Of a DNA stretch of 39,144 bases, positions 25,316 to 33,250 are shown piece after piece; the first letter of the stretch is position 1; the number at the start of each line of letters is the position of its first letter. The DNA is taken from contig NZ_JAAGPF010000033.1 in NCBI RefSeq assembly GCF_017104645.1, forward strand, positions 1 through 39,144. The letters run 5' to 3'. The position numbers and the translations under genes were made by a program. Under the pieces are notes generated by a model. It ran no database searches and was not told the origin of the DNA. It worked only from the letters and a program-made list of their open reading frames with translations. This DNA is from Burkholderia sp. Ac-20379 (GTDB taxonomy: Bacteria > Pseudomonadota > Gammaproteobacteria > Burkholderiales > Burkholderiaceae).

Positions 25316-25708
25316 TCACGTTTCTTTTCTAGTCGATCGCGCTGTAGCCCTCTGGGGCTTTCTACCTTGCGAAGTTTCCAGAAGCGCAAGAGCCTCGTCG
25401 ACAAGGCGCTCGAGAATTTGCTGTTGCGCTGGAGTCAAGGACGAGAGCTTTGCCTGAATCCTCGATGCACGGTCATGTGAACCGACGCCAGCATTGCGAA
25501 GCAGGTCTGCGAGCGGACACTCAAGGCTCTCCGCGATACCTGAGAGACGTTCCAGGCTGGGGATCAGCGTCCCACGCTCGATCCGGGAAAGAGACGACTG
25601 CTCTATTTGGATCAGTTCGGACAGCTTTTCCTGGGTCATATCGAGGGCCTTCCGGCGAGCCGCGATGGCTCCGCCGATAGACCGTGCCAGCTGTTCTACG
25701 TTGCTCAA
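25316..25708 (-). CDS. XRE-family (Cro/CI-type) transcriptional regulator (130 aa)
   Basis: Helix-turn-helix at about 12-68: IAARRKALDMTQEKLSELIQIEQSSLSRIERG followed by PSLERLSGIAESLECPLADLL, the classic HTH-XRE layout. The C-terminal 50 residues include a helical segment (SSLTPAQQQILERLVDEALALLE) that may dimerise. It is divergent from the exported-protein gene at 25943, across an 18-bp palindrome at 25785-25802 that overlaps a TATAAT. It probably represses its own and the divergent promoter. Confidence 0.88.
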   Translation of the reverse strand: MSNVEQLARSIGGAIAARRKALDMTQEKLSELIQIEQSSLSRIERGTLIPSLERLSGIAESLECPLADLLRNAGVGSHDRASRIQAKLSSLTPAQQQILERLVDEALALLETSQGRKPQRATARSTRKET

Positions 25709-25784
25709 GCCTGAAACCCTCCCCGATTGACGAGGCAGTGTCGATTCTCACTGCCCTCCAAGAGAAGGTCCTAATAACGAATAT

Positions 25785-25802
25785 TATTCTCCATGGAGAA
25801 TA
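25785..25802. promoter_or_regulatory. 18-bp perfect palindrome, probable operator of the XRE regulator
   Basis: TATTCTCCATGGAGAATA is a perfect palindrome in the 234-bp divergent region between the XRE gene and the plus-strand exported-protein gene. Its right end overlaps the -10 element TATAAT at 25801-25806, so binding would block the plus-strand promoter. Confidence 0.75.
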
Positions 25803-25806
25803 TAAT
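25801..25806 (+). promoter_or_regulatory. -10 element (TATAAT) of the promoter for the exported Gln-rich protein
   Basis: Perfect consensus TATAAT overlapping the palindrome; the gene starts 137 bp downstream. No clear -35 is seen at 17-bp spacing. Confidence 0.55.
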
Positions 25807-25942
25807 GACGTGCCGCGCGTCAGCGCCGTCGCGGCTTACATGGAATCTGTCCACACAGTCGGTCACGTTTGTTGGCGCGCACTAACACAAGGGCAGCTTG
25901 TTTCGCCGAAGCACTCTCAACCATCCAAAGGGTTACGCAGCT

Positions 25943-26524
25943 ATGAAGTTCTTGTACGTTTCCGCCATCGTTTGCGCTGGAGCATTCGCAGTGTCTACCG
26001 CACATGCGCAGATGAACCAAGTTTTCGGAGCGATGCACTCGGCTCAATACGCAGTCACATCGGTGAAAAATCTGATGCCGCAGCAGGACACTGCCCAGCA
26101 GCAGGCGCAGCAAGCTCAACAGCAACGGGTCGACTATCTGAAACAGCACCCGCCGTGCAACGCCAACTGTCCGCTTGACGCTGCTGACAAGCAAAAATAT
26201 GAGGCTATGCAGCGGCGCGATCAGCAGGAGGGACAGCAGCAGCTCGACGCCGCTCAGAGGATGATCGGAATTTGCCCCGACCTGGCCAACCCGAAGTACA
26301 ACAGAGCTGAGCAATTTATCCGATGCCGGAACAAGGGACTGTCTGAAGAGCAGGAGATGACCTATGTCGGCGGATTTCCGCTGCTTGCCCAAGCCTATCT
26401 TTCCTCGATGGTTCAGGATGTCTTCGAAGACGACGTGACCGATCCACGGAGAGGGAAAGAAATCACCGACTACTACCTGAGCTGTCTGGATCGTGGAGTG
26501 CCTTGCAGTCGGCGAAAGTGGTAA
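25943..26524 (+). CDS. exported Gln-rich protein of unknown function (193 aa)
   Basis: Begins with a Sec signal peptide: Met-Lys then a hydrophobic stretch (about 3-18) and a cleavage site after AHA at residue 22. The mature part has a Gln-rich helix (QQDTAQQQAQQAQQQR), the pair CNANC and two further spaced cysteines (CPDL, CLDRGVPC), suggesting disulfides in the periplasm. I do not recognise the family. The ATG at 25943 is chosen because the signal peptide starts there, although the frame is open from 25898. Under probable control of the divergent XRE regulator. May be a surface/periplasmic lysogenic conversion-type protein (inference). Confidence 0.7.
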   Translation: MKFLYVSAIVCAGAFAVSTAHAQMNQVFGAMHSAQYAVTSVKNLMPQQDTAQQQAQQAQQQRVDYLKQHPPCNANCPLDAADKQKYEAMQRRDQQEGQQQLDAAQRMIGICPDLANPKYNRAEQFIRCRNKGLSEEQEMTYVGGFPLLAQAYLSSMVQDVFEDDVTDPRRGKEITDYYLSCLDRGVPCSRRKW

Positions 26525-26538
26525 ATATCCGCGAGTGG

Positions 26539-26568
26539 CCGCCTGCCCACGGCAATCGTGGGAGGCGG
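26539..26568. terminator. hairpin between the convergent exported-protein and rep genes
   Basis: CCGCCTGCCCACG (26539-26551) pairs with CGTGGGAGGCGG (26557-26568), one bulge, 5-nt loop. It lies between two convergent genes, as a terminator would, but has no T-run on either side. Confidence 0.4.
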
Positions 26569-26665
26569 ATAACAAGCGCGGCGAAAAAATGTACCTACTG
26601 ACGATCTAGCACCGGCGCATTCGGCAGCACCGGATATCTTGGGCGCTGCATTGAGCGTACTTCTC

Positions 26666-27745
26666 TCAGTCCCAACGCGATTTGCGTCGCGTGGCGGCGG
26701 TGCCTACACGAGCGTATGCCTGCGGACACTGCTGAACCCACTTCGGTATGCTCAAACGATTGCTGATGGCGAGCAATTCCACCATCGGCAGCGGCTCGAT
26801 CGCAGGCACGTCGCGTTCGATATCGATGCCGCATGCGTCAATGATCGCTTTGCGATGCGACGCCAGTGTGGCTCGGCTAAACAGTGCTTTCAAATCGCGG
26901 CCCATCGACCACAATTCGAGCGTGCGGCGATGTATGCGATTGGTGACCGACGCTGTCGAATCACGCAGTACGCTCATCGGCTTATGACGCTCCAGCCGGA
27001 GCGCAGCAAGCTCGCGATCGTAGACTTCATTCGCTGTAAGCGCAGTCCAAGCCGAGCCGCGATTGAGGCCATGCTGTTTCAGATACTCTTTTTCGAGCTG
27101 GAGCTCGACGCGCACGCTGCTTTTCGCCGTGGTCGTGAGCAAGTTCCACACATCATCAGCCTGATCCCCATGCACGGCTGCTAGAACAGGAAACGCATGC
27201 GTTCGTTTGTCTTCCATCTCCTGGCATTTGTCGTAGATCAGCCAGGCACCATAACTTGACACGGCGTTGAAGCGAACCCCTGTGCCCTGGAGCAATGCGG
27301 CGGGACGATAACGCTCGATAGCCATGTTGCGAATCATGTGCCGCCGAATATCGGAAACGGTGACGTTCTCAGGCAAGCGGTAACGATGCGTGATGTCGAC
27401 GGCCAGGACATTGAAGTTGCCTGCTAACCATGCGGCAACATCGTCATCGATGTAGGCCACAGCCAGATGGTCGAGTACTCGCACGATGATCTCTGGTGCG
27501 AGCGCGCGAAGATTGTTCGTTCCGAATACATTGTGCCCCTGCATAACTTTCAACGGGTTGCATATGATGCTAACCGCGGTGCCGTGTCGCAACGACGTCG
27601 CTTTTATCTTTGCTCCGTTAGGCGCGAGGCGAACCGTAGCAGTGAAGCAGGTAACTTTCTGCTTGTGGTCCTTCGATATCTTGATCCGCTTGTTTCCGAA
27701 TGCGCGGTGCCGATGCGCTATTTCAATATGGAGTAAGTCGAGCAT
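26666..27745 (-). CDS. phage/plasmid replication protein, gene II/X family (359 aa)
   Basis: Resembles the replication initiators of filamentous phages and related plasmids (gene II/X family), which nick the origin to start rolling-circle replication. The N-terminus MLDLLHIEIAHRHRAF and the block LKVMQGHNVFGTNNLRALAPEIIVRVLDHL...VLAVDITHRYRLP are characteristic. The frame is open further upstream (to 27889), but family members start at the MLDL Met (27745). I did not locate the catalytic Tyr with confidence. The 284-bp gap upstream (27746-28029) contains the inverted repeat at 27965-28004 that might be its origin. Same strand as the DUF927, AlpA and integrase genes upstream. Confidence 0.78.
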   Translation of the reverse strand: MLDLLHIEIAHRHRAFGNKRIKISKDHKQKVTCFTATVRLAPNGAKIKATSLRHGTAVSIICNPLKVMQGHNVFGTNNLRALAPEIIVRVLDHLAVAYIDDDVAAWLAGNFNVLAVDITHRYRLPENVTVSDIRRHMIRNMAIERYRPAALLQGTGVRFNAVSSYGAWLIYDKCQEMEDKRTHAFPVLAAVHGDQADDVWNLLTTTAKSSVRVELQLEKEYLKQHGLNRGSAWTALTANEVYDRELAALRLERHKPMSVLRDSTASVTNRIHRRTLELWSMGRDLKALFSRATLASHRKAIIDACGIDIERDVPAIEPLPMVELLAISNRLSIPKWVQQCPQAYARVGTAATRRKSRWD

Positions 27746-27964
27746 TGTGTGCCTGTGAAGGTAAGTGCATGTTGAGCTGCTTCGCAGCGATGGGCTGCAC
27801 TTGGCCTTTACAACTTTCGAAAAACGGCACTTTGTCCAAAAAAACGAACGGGAAAGGGGGGGTGTGAGGGCGGGAGAATTACTAGACATAGTAGATTAGT
27901 ATGCGGATCGCGCCGCCGACCGGAAGTGCTGCTCGGCATCCCAGGTTTCTCTAATTTTCTGCCT

Positions 27965-28004
27965 GCAGGATGAAATCTACGTAGAAATGTAGATTTCACC
28001 CTGC
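27965..28004. repeat. 16-bp inverted repeat between DUF927 and rep genes (candidate origin or operator)
   Basis: GCAGGATGAAATCTAC (27965-27980) and GTAGATTTCACCCTGC (27989-28004) match as an inverted repeat at 15 of 16 positions around an 8-nt spacer. Inside lies the palindrome TCTACGTAGA (27976-27985), so GTAGA occurs repeatedly. It is not followed by a T-run in the direction of transcription, which argues against a simple terminator. Confidence 0.6.
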
Positions 28005-28029
28005 TGCCAACCGCTAGTACGCACGCTGA

Positions 28030-29856
28030 CTACTCTGTGTAGATGGCTGCCTTCTTGAACGTGTACAACGACGGACGCTCGGTTTCCGATTCCGGAATAA
28101 AGTACTGCTGCGTCGGCCGATTTTTTGAACCGGGCAACAACCAACCGGCGTTGATGAGTGCGCCGTGAAACGCTATACGACCGTGCTTCTGTCTCAGTGT
28201 GGCAAGCGCGCCCGGAAAGATCAGAAAGACCTCGGAGCCGTCCCGCTGCGTATAGGTGAAGCCAGTTTTCGTGTCGCGCTCGGGATTGATGTAGTCCGCC
28301 AAGGAGGGCAATTTGTTGCGATGCGCCTGGAGGAAGTAACGCACGTCGTCAAGGATAGCCTCATCGGGCGTCGACTGCCGTTGCTGGTACTGCGCATGCC
28401 ATTTGCGAAAGCAGTCACGCAACGCGTCGATGATCTGCTTTCCCGTTATCGGGAAAACGGCGGCCAAGCGAGCGACGATACCCGCGCGATACATCAGCGA
28501 GAAATTGTCGAGAACGCGAGCACATACCCCATCTGCCCTATCGAACGCGATACCGTTGGTAAGGTACTCCTTGACGCCATTTTCGCGTTCCCTGTGCTTC
28601 GCTTTCACCGTGTGAATGTTTTCGGCGAGATATTTCACGAACGGTGCCCACGCAATGCCATGGGTCGCCTGCAGCATGCGGCCGAGCTTTTCCGCGAACG
28701 CTGCTCCGTCGCTTTCGCCGTGCAGATTTGCAAACGCGCCGTGCAAGTAGTCGGTGTTCAGTGCGGTAAAACGTGCGACCTGGCCAAGTTTGGCCGAACG
28801 ACCTCCCTGTTCAATGCGGTCCACTACGCTCTCCTCGCCAGCGGTGAGTGATACGGATGAGATGCGCGTGACCGGAGTGAGGCTGCCGTCCGGAGATGCA
28901 CGAAGTTTCCCGGAGCCGTTCGTCAAGCGATAGGCGGCATTTGCCATGACTTCGGGCGAAGCCAGTCCGATCTCATCGAGCACCAGTGGCATGTGCAAGT
29001 GTTGTGCCGCCAGTGCCTCGAGACCGTTGGCCGTGCCGATCAAATTTGCTGGATTCGACGGGGAGTCGAAGAGCGCAAGCGCGAGTCGGAGCGCAGTCGT
29101 TTTGCCAGTGCTGGAGCGGCCTACGAACGAGATACCGAAGGCGTCGTGGCTAAAGGGATGAAGTAGCGCCGAAGCGAAGGCCGCGCACAGTGCGACGATG
29201 AGCAGCGGGTTGCCGGCACACAGGTTGACGATCTCGGTCCACTGCGCAAGCGTCCCGGCTTGTGGACGACCGGACGTCAGAGGCTCGCTACCCGTCACGA
29301 GGAGCATGCGGTCCCCTGCGCAGTACGCCTTGCCACCGAACACATACGCCTGTGTGCCGCAGAGCATCTGCCAGCCGTCGCAGGTCGTCCTGACAAAGTT
29401 CGGATGCGGTGGACGAGAGGAAAGGTAATCGCCGATCCGACGGGCGGCATTGTGAACCCGCTCGATTGTCATTCCCCGCGTGATGAGATGGCGCGTCAGC
29501 TCATTGGGAGAATAGACCAACTCGCACGGCACTTCGACGCGCTTGCTAGTATCGTTCAGCGTCCATACGTCGACCGCGTGAGCAGGCCTGCCTCCATCGG
29601 CGTCGATCACCATGCCCACCGACTTGATCCCGGAGGAGATGCGTTGATAGCTGCCATCGGTCCATTCGTACAAGCCGGGTTCGCCATCTTTGAATCGATC
29701 CGGCGAATTCTCCGTCTCCACACTAGGGCTTTGACGGGCAGCGTTTTCAACGGGCGAGCGGCGCTTTCGCCGGCTGTTGGCGTGAGTCGCTCCCCGGCGC
29801 ACCCAGCCCTCGCCATCGTCGCCGCAGATGCGCTTTTTAGAAGAAGTAGAGGCCAT
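28030..29856 (-). CDS. DUF927-type helicase/primase-like ATPase (608 aa)
   Basis: A replication-associated ATPase typical of satellite and integrative elements. After a basic, probably disordered N-terminus (1-50) comes the DUF927 domain, with Walker A GRSSTGKTT (246-254) and Walker B LVLDEIG (291-297), followed by the helicase-like GSGKLRAS...SLTAGEES region. These proteins are thought to unwind DNA during element replication. The ATG at 29856 directly follows the TAA of the alpA-like gene (TAAATG), so they are co-translated. Complete. Confidence 0.88.
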   Translation of the reverse strand: MASTSSKKRICGDDGEGWVRRGATHANSRRKRRSPVENAARQSPSVETENSPDRFKDGEPGLYEWTDGSYQRISSGIKSVGMVIDADGGRPAHAVDVWTLNDTSKRVEVPCELVYSPNELTRHLITRGMTIERVHNAARRIGDYLSSRPPHPNFVRTTCDGWQMLCGTQAYVFGGKAYCAGDRMLLVTGSEPLTSGRPQAGTLAQWTEIVNLCAGNPLLIVALCAAFASALLHPFSHDAFGISFVGRSSTGKTTALRLALALFDSPSNPANLIGTANGLEALAAQHLHMPLVLDEIGLASPEVMANAAYRLTNGSGKLRASPDGSLTPVTRISSVSLTAGEESVVDRIEQGGRSAKLGQVARFTALNTDYLHGAFANLHGESDGAAFAEKLGRMLQATHGIAWAPFVKYLAENIHTVKAKHRERENGVKEYLTNGIAFDRADGVCARVLDNFSLMYRAGIVARLAAVFPITGKQIIDALRDCFRKWHAQYQQRQSTPDEAILDDVRYFLQAHRNKLPSLADYINPERDTKTGFTYTQRDGSEVFLIFPGALATLRQKHGRIAFHGALINAGWLLPGSKNRPTQQYFIPESETERPSLYTFKKAAIYTE

Positions 29857-30198
29857 TTACTCGCCCTCCACAGACGCCAGAAATTTTTCGATCGCAGAAA
29901 GACGCCAGCCCCGGATGCGTGTCGTAAGACGCAACGGCGCCGGGAACGCTCCTTCTTTGACCATTTGCAGGAGCTTCGTCCGTCCGATGGGGACGATTTC
30001 AAGAACTTCGGCTAAACGGAGAACGCGATCAATCGGAGGCTTGCAGCCAACTACGTTGTCAGTCTTCGCAGAGAGCGAAGCAGATGTCCCGAATGCAGCT
30101 GCAACTTCAACCGGGAACGACTGCATCGAAGCCATTTCGGGCTCGCGAGCGGGTGCTCGGCGACCAGGCACTACAGAGTTTTTGAGGTGATGGGCCAT
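29857..30198 (-). CDS. AlpA/MerR-like excisionase-type regulator (113 aa)
   Basis: Small DNA-binding protein: the C-terminal 60 residues contain RVLRLAEVLEIVPIGRTKLLQMVKEGAFPAPLRLTTRIRGWRLSAIEKFL (stated as about 59-108), the winged-helix pattern of AlpA-type prophage regulators, which control integrase expression or excision. The N-terminal 45 residues are unassigned. The ATG at 30198 is preferred over the TTG just before it. Its stop abuts the DUF927 start. Confidence 0.82.
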   Translation of the reverse strand: MAHHLKNSVVPGRRAPAREPEMASMQSFPVEVAAAFGTSASLSAKTDNVVGCKPPIDRVLRLAEVLEIVPIGRTKLLQMVKEGAFPAPLRLTTRIRGWRLSAIEKFLASVEGE

Positions 30199-30201
30199 CA
30201 A

Positions 30202-30478
30202 TCAACCTAAATAAAGGGTTCATTGGAAGGTCGTGGCGCATCAAGGCAGGAGGGGCTTTAGGGGGCGAGCAGCGTCCTCCGGCGCATTGATGGCGCACGG
30301 ACTAGACGGCTGTACCTTTTTATATTCTGGAACCCGGAGACCTACGTTCACGTAATGCTCGACTGAATCGACGCATCACCGAACTCTTCGGGAACAGTGC
30401 CTGAACGAATAATACCAGTTCCTCTCAACTTTGCTCAGTTGTCGACTGCATCGAAATGCATCGCGTGTGTAAGGCTAG
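30202..30478. other. Intergenic region between integrase and AlpA-type gene
   Basis: About 280 bp with no gene I can support. It should hold the promoter of the alpA-DUF927-rep group. GCGCATCAAGG (30237-30247) and GCGCATTGATGG near 30283-30294 are related short motifs that may be regulator sites. Confidence 0.35.
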
Positions 30479-31687
30479 CTAGGCGTCTGGAGAGAGTGTC
30501 GTCGCGGTGAAATCTGCCCAGTCCTGCATCAACGCAGCGCGTTTCAAAAACAAGTCGCCGCGTGCGTATGCCGCTTCCGCCTTGTCCTTGATTCCGTGCG
30601 CGAGCGCCGCTTCGCACACTTCGCGTGGGTAGTGCGTAGTCTCCCCCGCCCAGTCGCGGAAAGTTGACCGGAAGCCGTGGACCGTTATGTCTTTGCGCTT
30701 CATACGCTCTAGCAGTTGCAGCATCGCCATGTTGGAAAGGGGCTTTTGATATCGTGCACCCGGAAAAACGTAGTCGCCCTGCTTCACGTTCTCCTGTGCT
30801 TTGATCAACTCAATTGCCCGTGCCGACAGCGGCACGCGATGCTCCTTGCGCATCTTCATGCGCTCCGCAGGGATGATCCAGACGCCTTCGTCCAACTTGA
30901 ATTCTGGCCATCTAGCGCCAATGACTTCGTTCGTCCTAGTCGCGCTCAAGATCAGAAGCTCAAGGGCGCGTGCTGCTGTACCTTCTTCAACTCGAAGAAG
31001 TTTCATGAATTCTGTCAGGTCGGCGTAGGGCAGCGCCGGGTGGTGCTTCACTTTTTGGACGCGTGCGCGCTTCGGCAACAATGTATCCAGATGCCCTTTC
31101 AGCCGTGCTGGATTGTCCCCTGTGCGGTAGCCACGCACGGTAGCCCAATCCAGCACGGACTCAATGCGCCCGCGAACACGGGAGGCGGTTTCAGTTTTCG
31201 TCGTCCAGATCGGATCGAGGACTTTCATGACCAGCGCGGTATCGATACTGGAGACGGGCAGGACATCGAACACGGGCACGGCGTAGGTTGCCAGAGTGTT
31301 TGCCCACTGGTCGGCGTGCTTCGCATTCTTCCATCCTGCGCGGTGAGCCTCAATATACTTGTCTGCGCATTGCTTGAAGGTAATGTCGTTCGCCTTCGCG
31401 ACGCGTTGCTTTGCTCGCTCGGCGTCGCGAGCATCGATCGGGTCGATGCCATCCAGCAAAAGACGTCGGCAATCGAGGGCGCGCGTTCGAGCTTCGGCGA
31501 GACTGATCGTGTGTAAAGGACCAAGCCCCATCCCCCTCGCCTTGCCGCTACGCATGTAACGGAAAAGCCACGACTTCACCCCTGCTGATGTGACTTGCAG
31601 ATACAAACCGCCACCATCAGCGTAGAGCCCTGGCTTGGTCGTCTTGGTGACCGTCAGTTGACTAAGTTTGTTTGCGGCTCTCGGCAT
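30479..31687 (-). CDS. int: tyrosine-type site-specific integrase, DUF4102/P4-like (402 aa)
   Basis: Integrates and excises the island at tRNA-Ser. The N-terminal arm-binding DUF4102 domain is at about 8-95 (LYADGGGLYLQVTSAGVKSW). The core-binding SAM-like domain follows at about 100-195, and the catalytic domain has Arg251 (SATRTNEV), Lys in the beta-hairpin near 279-281, H337GFR340, His364 and nucleophile Tyr374 (AEAAYARGDLF). All catalytic residues are present, so it should be active. The ATG at 31687 lies next to the paired ACTATCAA repeats (31694-31713), and attR is about 170 bp further on, the usual int-att layout. Confidence 0.95.
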   Translation of the reverse strand: MPRAANKLSQLTVTKTTKPGLYADGGGLYLQVTSAGVKSWLFRYMRSGKARGMGLGPLHTISLAEARTRALDCRRLLLDGIDPIDARDAERAKQRVAKANDITFKQCADKYIEAHRAGWKNAKHADQWANTLATYAVPVFDVLPVSSIDTALVMKVLDPIWTTKTETASRVRGRIESVLDWATVRGYRTGDNPARLKGHLDTLLPKRARVQKVKHHPALPYADLTEFMKLLRVEEGTAARALELLILSATRTNEVIGARWPEFKLDEGVWIIPAERMKMRKEHRVPLSARAIELIKAQENVKQGDYVFPGARYQKPLSNMAMLQLLERMKRKDITVHGFRSTFRDWAGETTHYPREVCEAALAHGIKDKAEAAYARGDLFLKRAALMQDWADFTATTLSPDA

Positions 31688-31693
31688 GGCTCG

Positions 31694-31713
31694 ACTATCA
31701 ATTTGACTATCAA
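31694..31713 (+). repeat. paired ACTATCAA repeats at the right island end (candidate integrase arm sites)
   Basis: ACTATCAA at 31694-31701 and 31706-31713, with the same 12-bp spacing and orientation as at 8701-8720. They lie directly upstream of the integrase start, so the integrase may also control its own expression. Confidence 0.6.
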
Positions 31714-31855
31714 ATGTGAGTGTGATTATAACGAAGTTCGTCGTCGATCAAGTGAACCCTAACGAACAACCTCTGGAGCAAAAACCAAGATAGCAAAGGG
31801 ATTACGAGGATTCAGACGAATTTTGATGAACTCAGACGTCCCGTAAGTAGACGGA

Positions 31856-31873
31856 CCCTCTCTCCGCCAGAAT
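31856..31873. repeat. attR: 18-bp core repeat
   Basis: Second copy of CCCTCTCTCCGCCAGAAT (see attL at 8632-8649). Marks the right edge of the island; high-GC chromosomal sequence resumes just after. Confidence 0.93.
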
Positions 31874-31887
31874 TCAGTTGCTACACC

Positions 31888-31926
31888 AAGCCCCGCAAAA
31901 TCGACGATTTGCGGGGCTTTTTGTTT
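31888..31926 (+). terminator. original chromosomal terminator of tRNA-Ser, now displaced by the island
   Basis: AAGCCCCGCAAA (31888-31899) pairs with TTTGCGGGGCTT (31908-31919), followed by a T-rich tail. Before integration it would have sat 15 bp after the 18-bp core of the tRNA. Near copy of the island-borne terminator at 8655-8692. Confidence 0.85.
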
Positions 31927-32041
31927 TCAGCTCCAGCTCGACTCGACGCTGCAACGGAAAAGCCCAATACCTCGTGTATCGTCCCAACGTCGCCAACCGA
32001 TTCGGCGCTGACGATGCTGTCCACGCGCCCGCCGCCCGATC

Positions 32042-33190
32042 ATGCCTCGTCGTCGATCCGCCGCCAGCACTTGGCTCAAGCTGTTCAGCACGTTCTCGAA
32101 GCTGGCGACGCACAAGCCGAAACGGCGCGCCGCCGCCCAATCATCAAGTCCGGCGTCAAAGTCCGTGCCGAAGCCCGCCCCTGCCGCGCCACGCAAGCGG
32201 GCCGCCGCCAAACCGGCCACCAACCCGGCCACGAAATCGGCCCAGCCCTCGGGCACGCAACGTGCCGCCCGCTCGCGCCCGTCGCTGTCGACGCGCGGCA
32301 CCTGGATCCGCTCGTTCCACTCGGCCCCGCCCGCGCCCGGCCAACTCGTCAATCACCTGACCTACCTGCTGTATCAACCGCCCGGCGCGGCGCGCGACGG
32401 CCCGCTCGTCGTGATGCTGCACGGCTGCAAGCAGACCGCCGAAGCGTTCGCGATCGGCACCCGGATCGACCGCCTCGCCGACAAGCACGGCTTCTCCGTC
32501 CTGCTGCCGGAACAATCGACCGGCCGGCATCCGCATCGCTGCTGGAACTGGTTCGACCCGCCCGTGCCGGCGCCCGGCTCGGATGCGGACGCGGTCGCCT
32601 CGCTGGTGCGCGCGACGATCGAGCGGCACGGCTTCGATCCGGCGCGCATCTATCTCGCCGGCATGTCGGCCGGCGCGGGGCTGGCCGCGCAACTGGCGTT
32701 GCACGAGCCGCGGTTGTTCGCGGCGCTCGGCCTGCATTCCGGCGCGGTGGCCGGGGCCGCGCAGTCGTCGATCAACGCGCTGCACGTCATGCAGCGCGGC
32801 AGCCGCGACGATCCGGTCGCCCTGATCGACGCAACCGTGGCGGTCGATCGTCATCCAGGCATGCCGGTGCTGATCGTGCACGGCGAACTCGACGGCGTGG
32901 TGGCGAAGGTCAACGCCGATCAGGCGGCGCGTCAGTGGCTGCGGGTCAACGGCATGCTCGACGCGAACGGCGACGAAACGAGCGGCACGCGCGTGCTGGC
33001 GGAACACGGCGACCGGCTGATCGCGGATTACCGCCGCCGCGGCCGCACGATCGTGCGGGTGTGCGTGGTACGCGGGCTCGGCCACGCCTGGAGCGGCGGC
33101 GACGAACGCCTGCCGTTCAACGCGGCGCGCGGGCCGGATGCGAGCGCGTTGATGTGGACGTTTTTCCGCACGCGCCGGCGCGAACGCTGA
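32042..33190 (+). CDS. esterase, PHB depolymerase family (382 aa)
   Basis: Alpha/beta hydrolase of the LpqC/PHB depolymerase family. The domain starts near residue 105 (HLTYLLYQPPGAARDGPLVVMLHGCKQTAEAF) and has nucleophile elbow GMSAGAGLA, an Asp in VHGELDGVV and a His in GLGHAWSGG. Likely acts on polyhydroxyalkanoate or other short-chain esters; the exact substrate is unknown. The first 95 residues are rich in Ala, Lys, Pro and Ser and probably disordered; an export signal is not clear. The ATG at 32042 has no strong ribosome-binding site, so the start is moderately certain. Confidence 0.82.
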   Translation: MPRRRSAASTWLKLFSTFSKLATHKPKRRAAAQSSSPASKSVPKPAPAAPRKRAAAKPATNPATKSAQPSGTQRAARSRPSLSTRGTWIRSFHSAPPAPGQLVNHLTYLLYQPPGAARDGPLVVMLHGCKQTAEAFAIGTRIDRLADKHGFSVLLPEQSTGRHPHRCWNWFDPPVPAPGSDADAVASLVRATIERHGFDPARIYLAGMSAGAGLAAQLALHEPRLFAALGLHSGAVAGAAQSSINALHVMQRGSRDDPVALIDATVAVDRHPGMPVLIVHGELDGVVAKVNADQAARQWLRVNGMLDANGDETSGTRVLAEHGDRLIADYRRRGRTIVRVCVVRGLGHAWSGGDERLPFNAARGPDASALMWTFFRTRRRER

Positions 33191-33250
33191 ACGCGGATGC
33201 CTGGGCGCGGGTTGACCGGCGCCGAACGGCGCGACCTCGGCGCAGCCCCG

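Larger units (their letters stand above)
8650..31873. mobile_element. Integrative genomic island in tRNA-Ser(GGA), about 23.2 kb
   Basis: Bounded by the 18-bp att repeats and carrying a tyrosine integrase next to attR, an AlpA-type regulator, a DUF927 helicase-like protein and a II/X-family replication protein. Cargo includes a type I R-M operon, HEPN genes, a kinase/phosphatase cassette, a two-NTPase protein and a resolvase. GC is visibly lower than in the flanks. No conjugation genes (relaxase of the Mob/Tra type, T4SS) and no capsid genes are seen. It is therefore probably an integrative or mobilisable element or satellite rather than a self-transmissible ICE or complete prophage (inference). 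Confidence 0.93.

Noticed and set aside
8650..31873. Complete prophage or self-transmissible ICE
   Set aside because: No capsid, tail, terminase, T4SS or Tra relaxase genes seen in the island.
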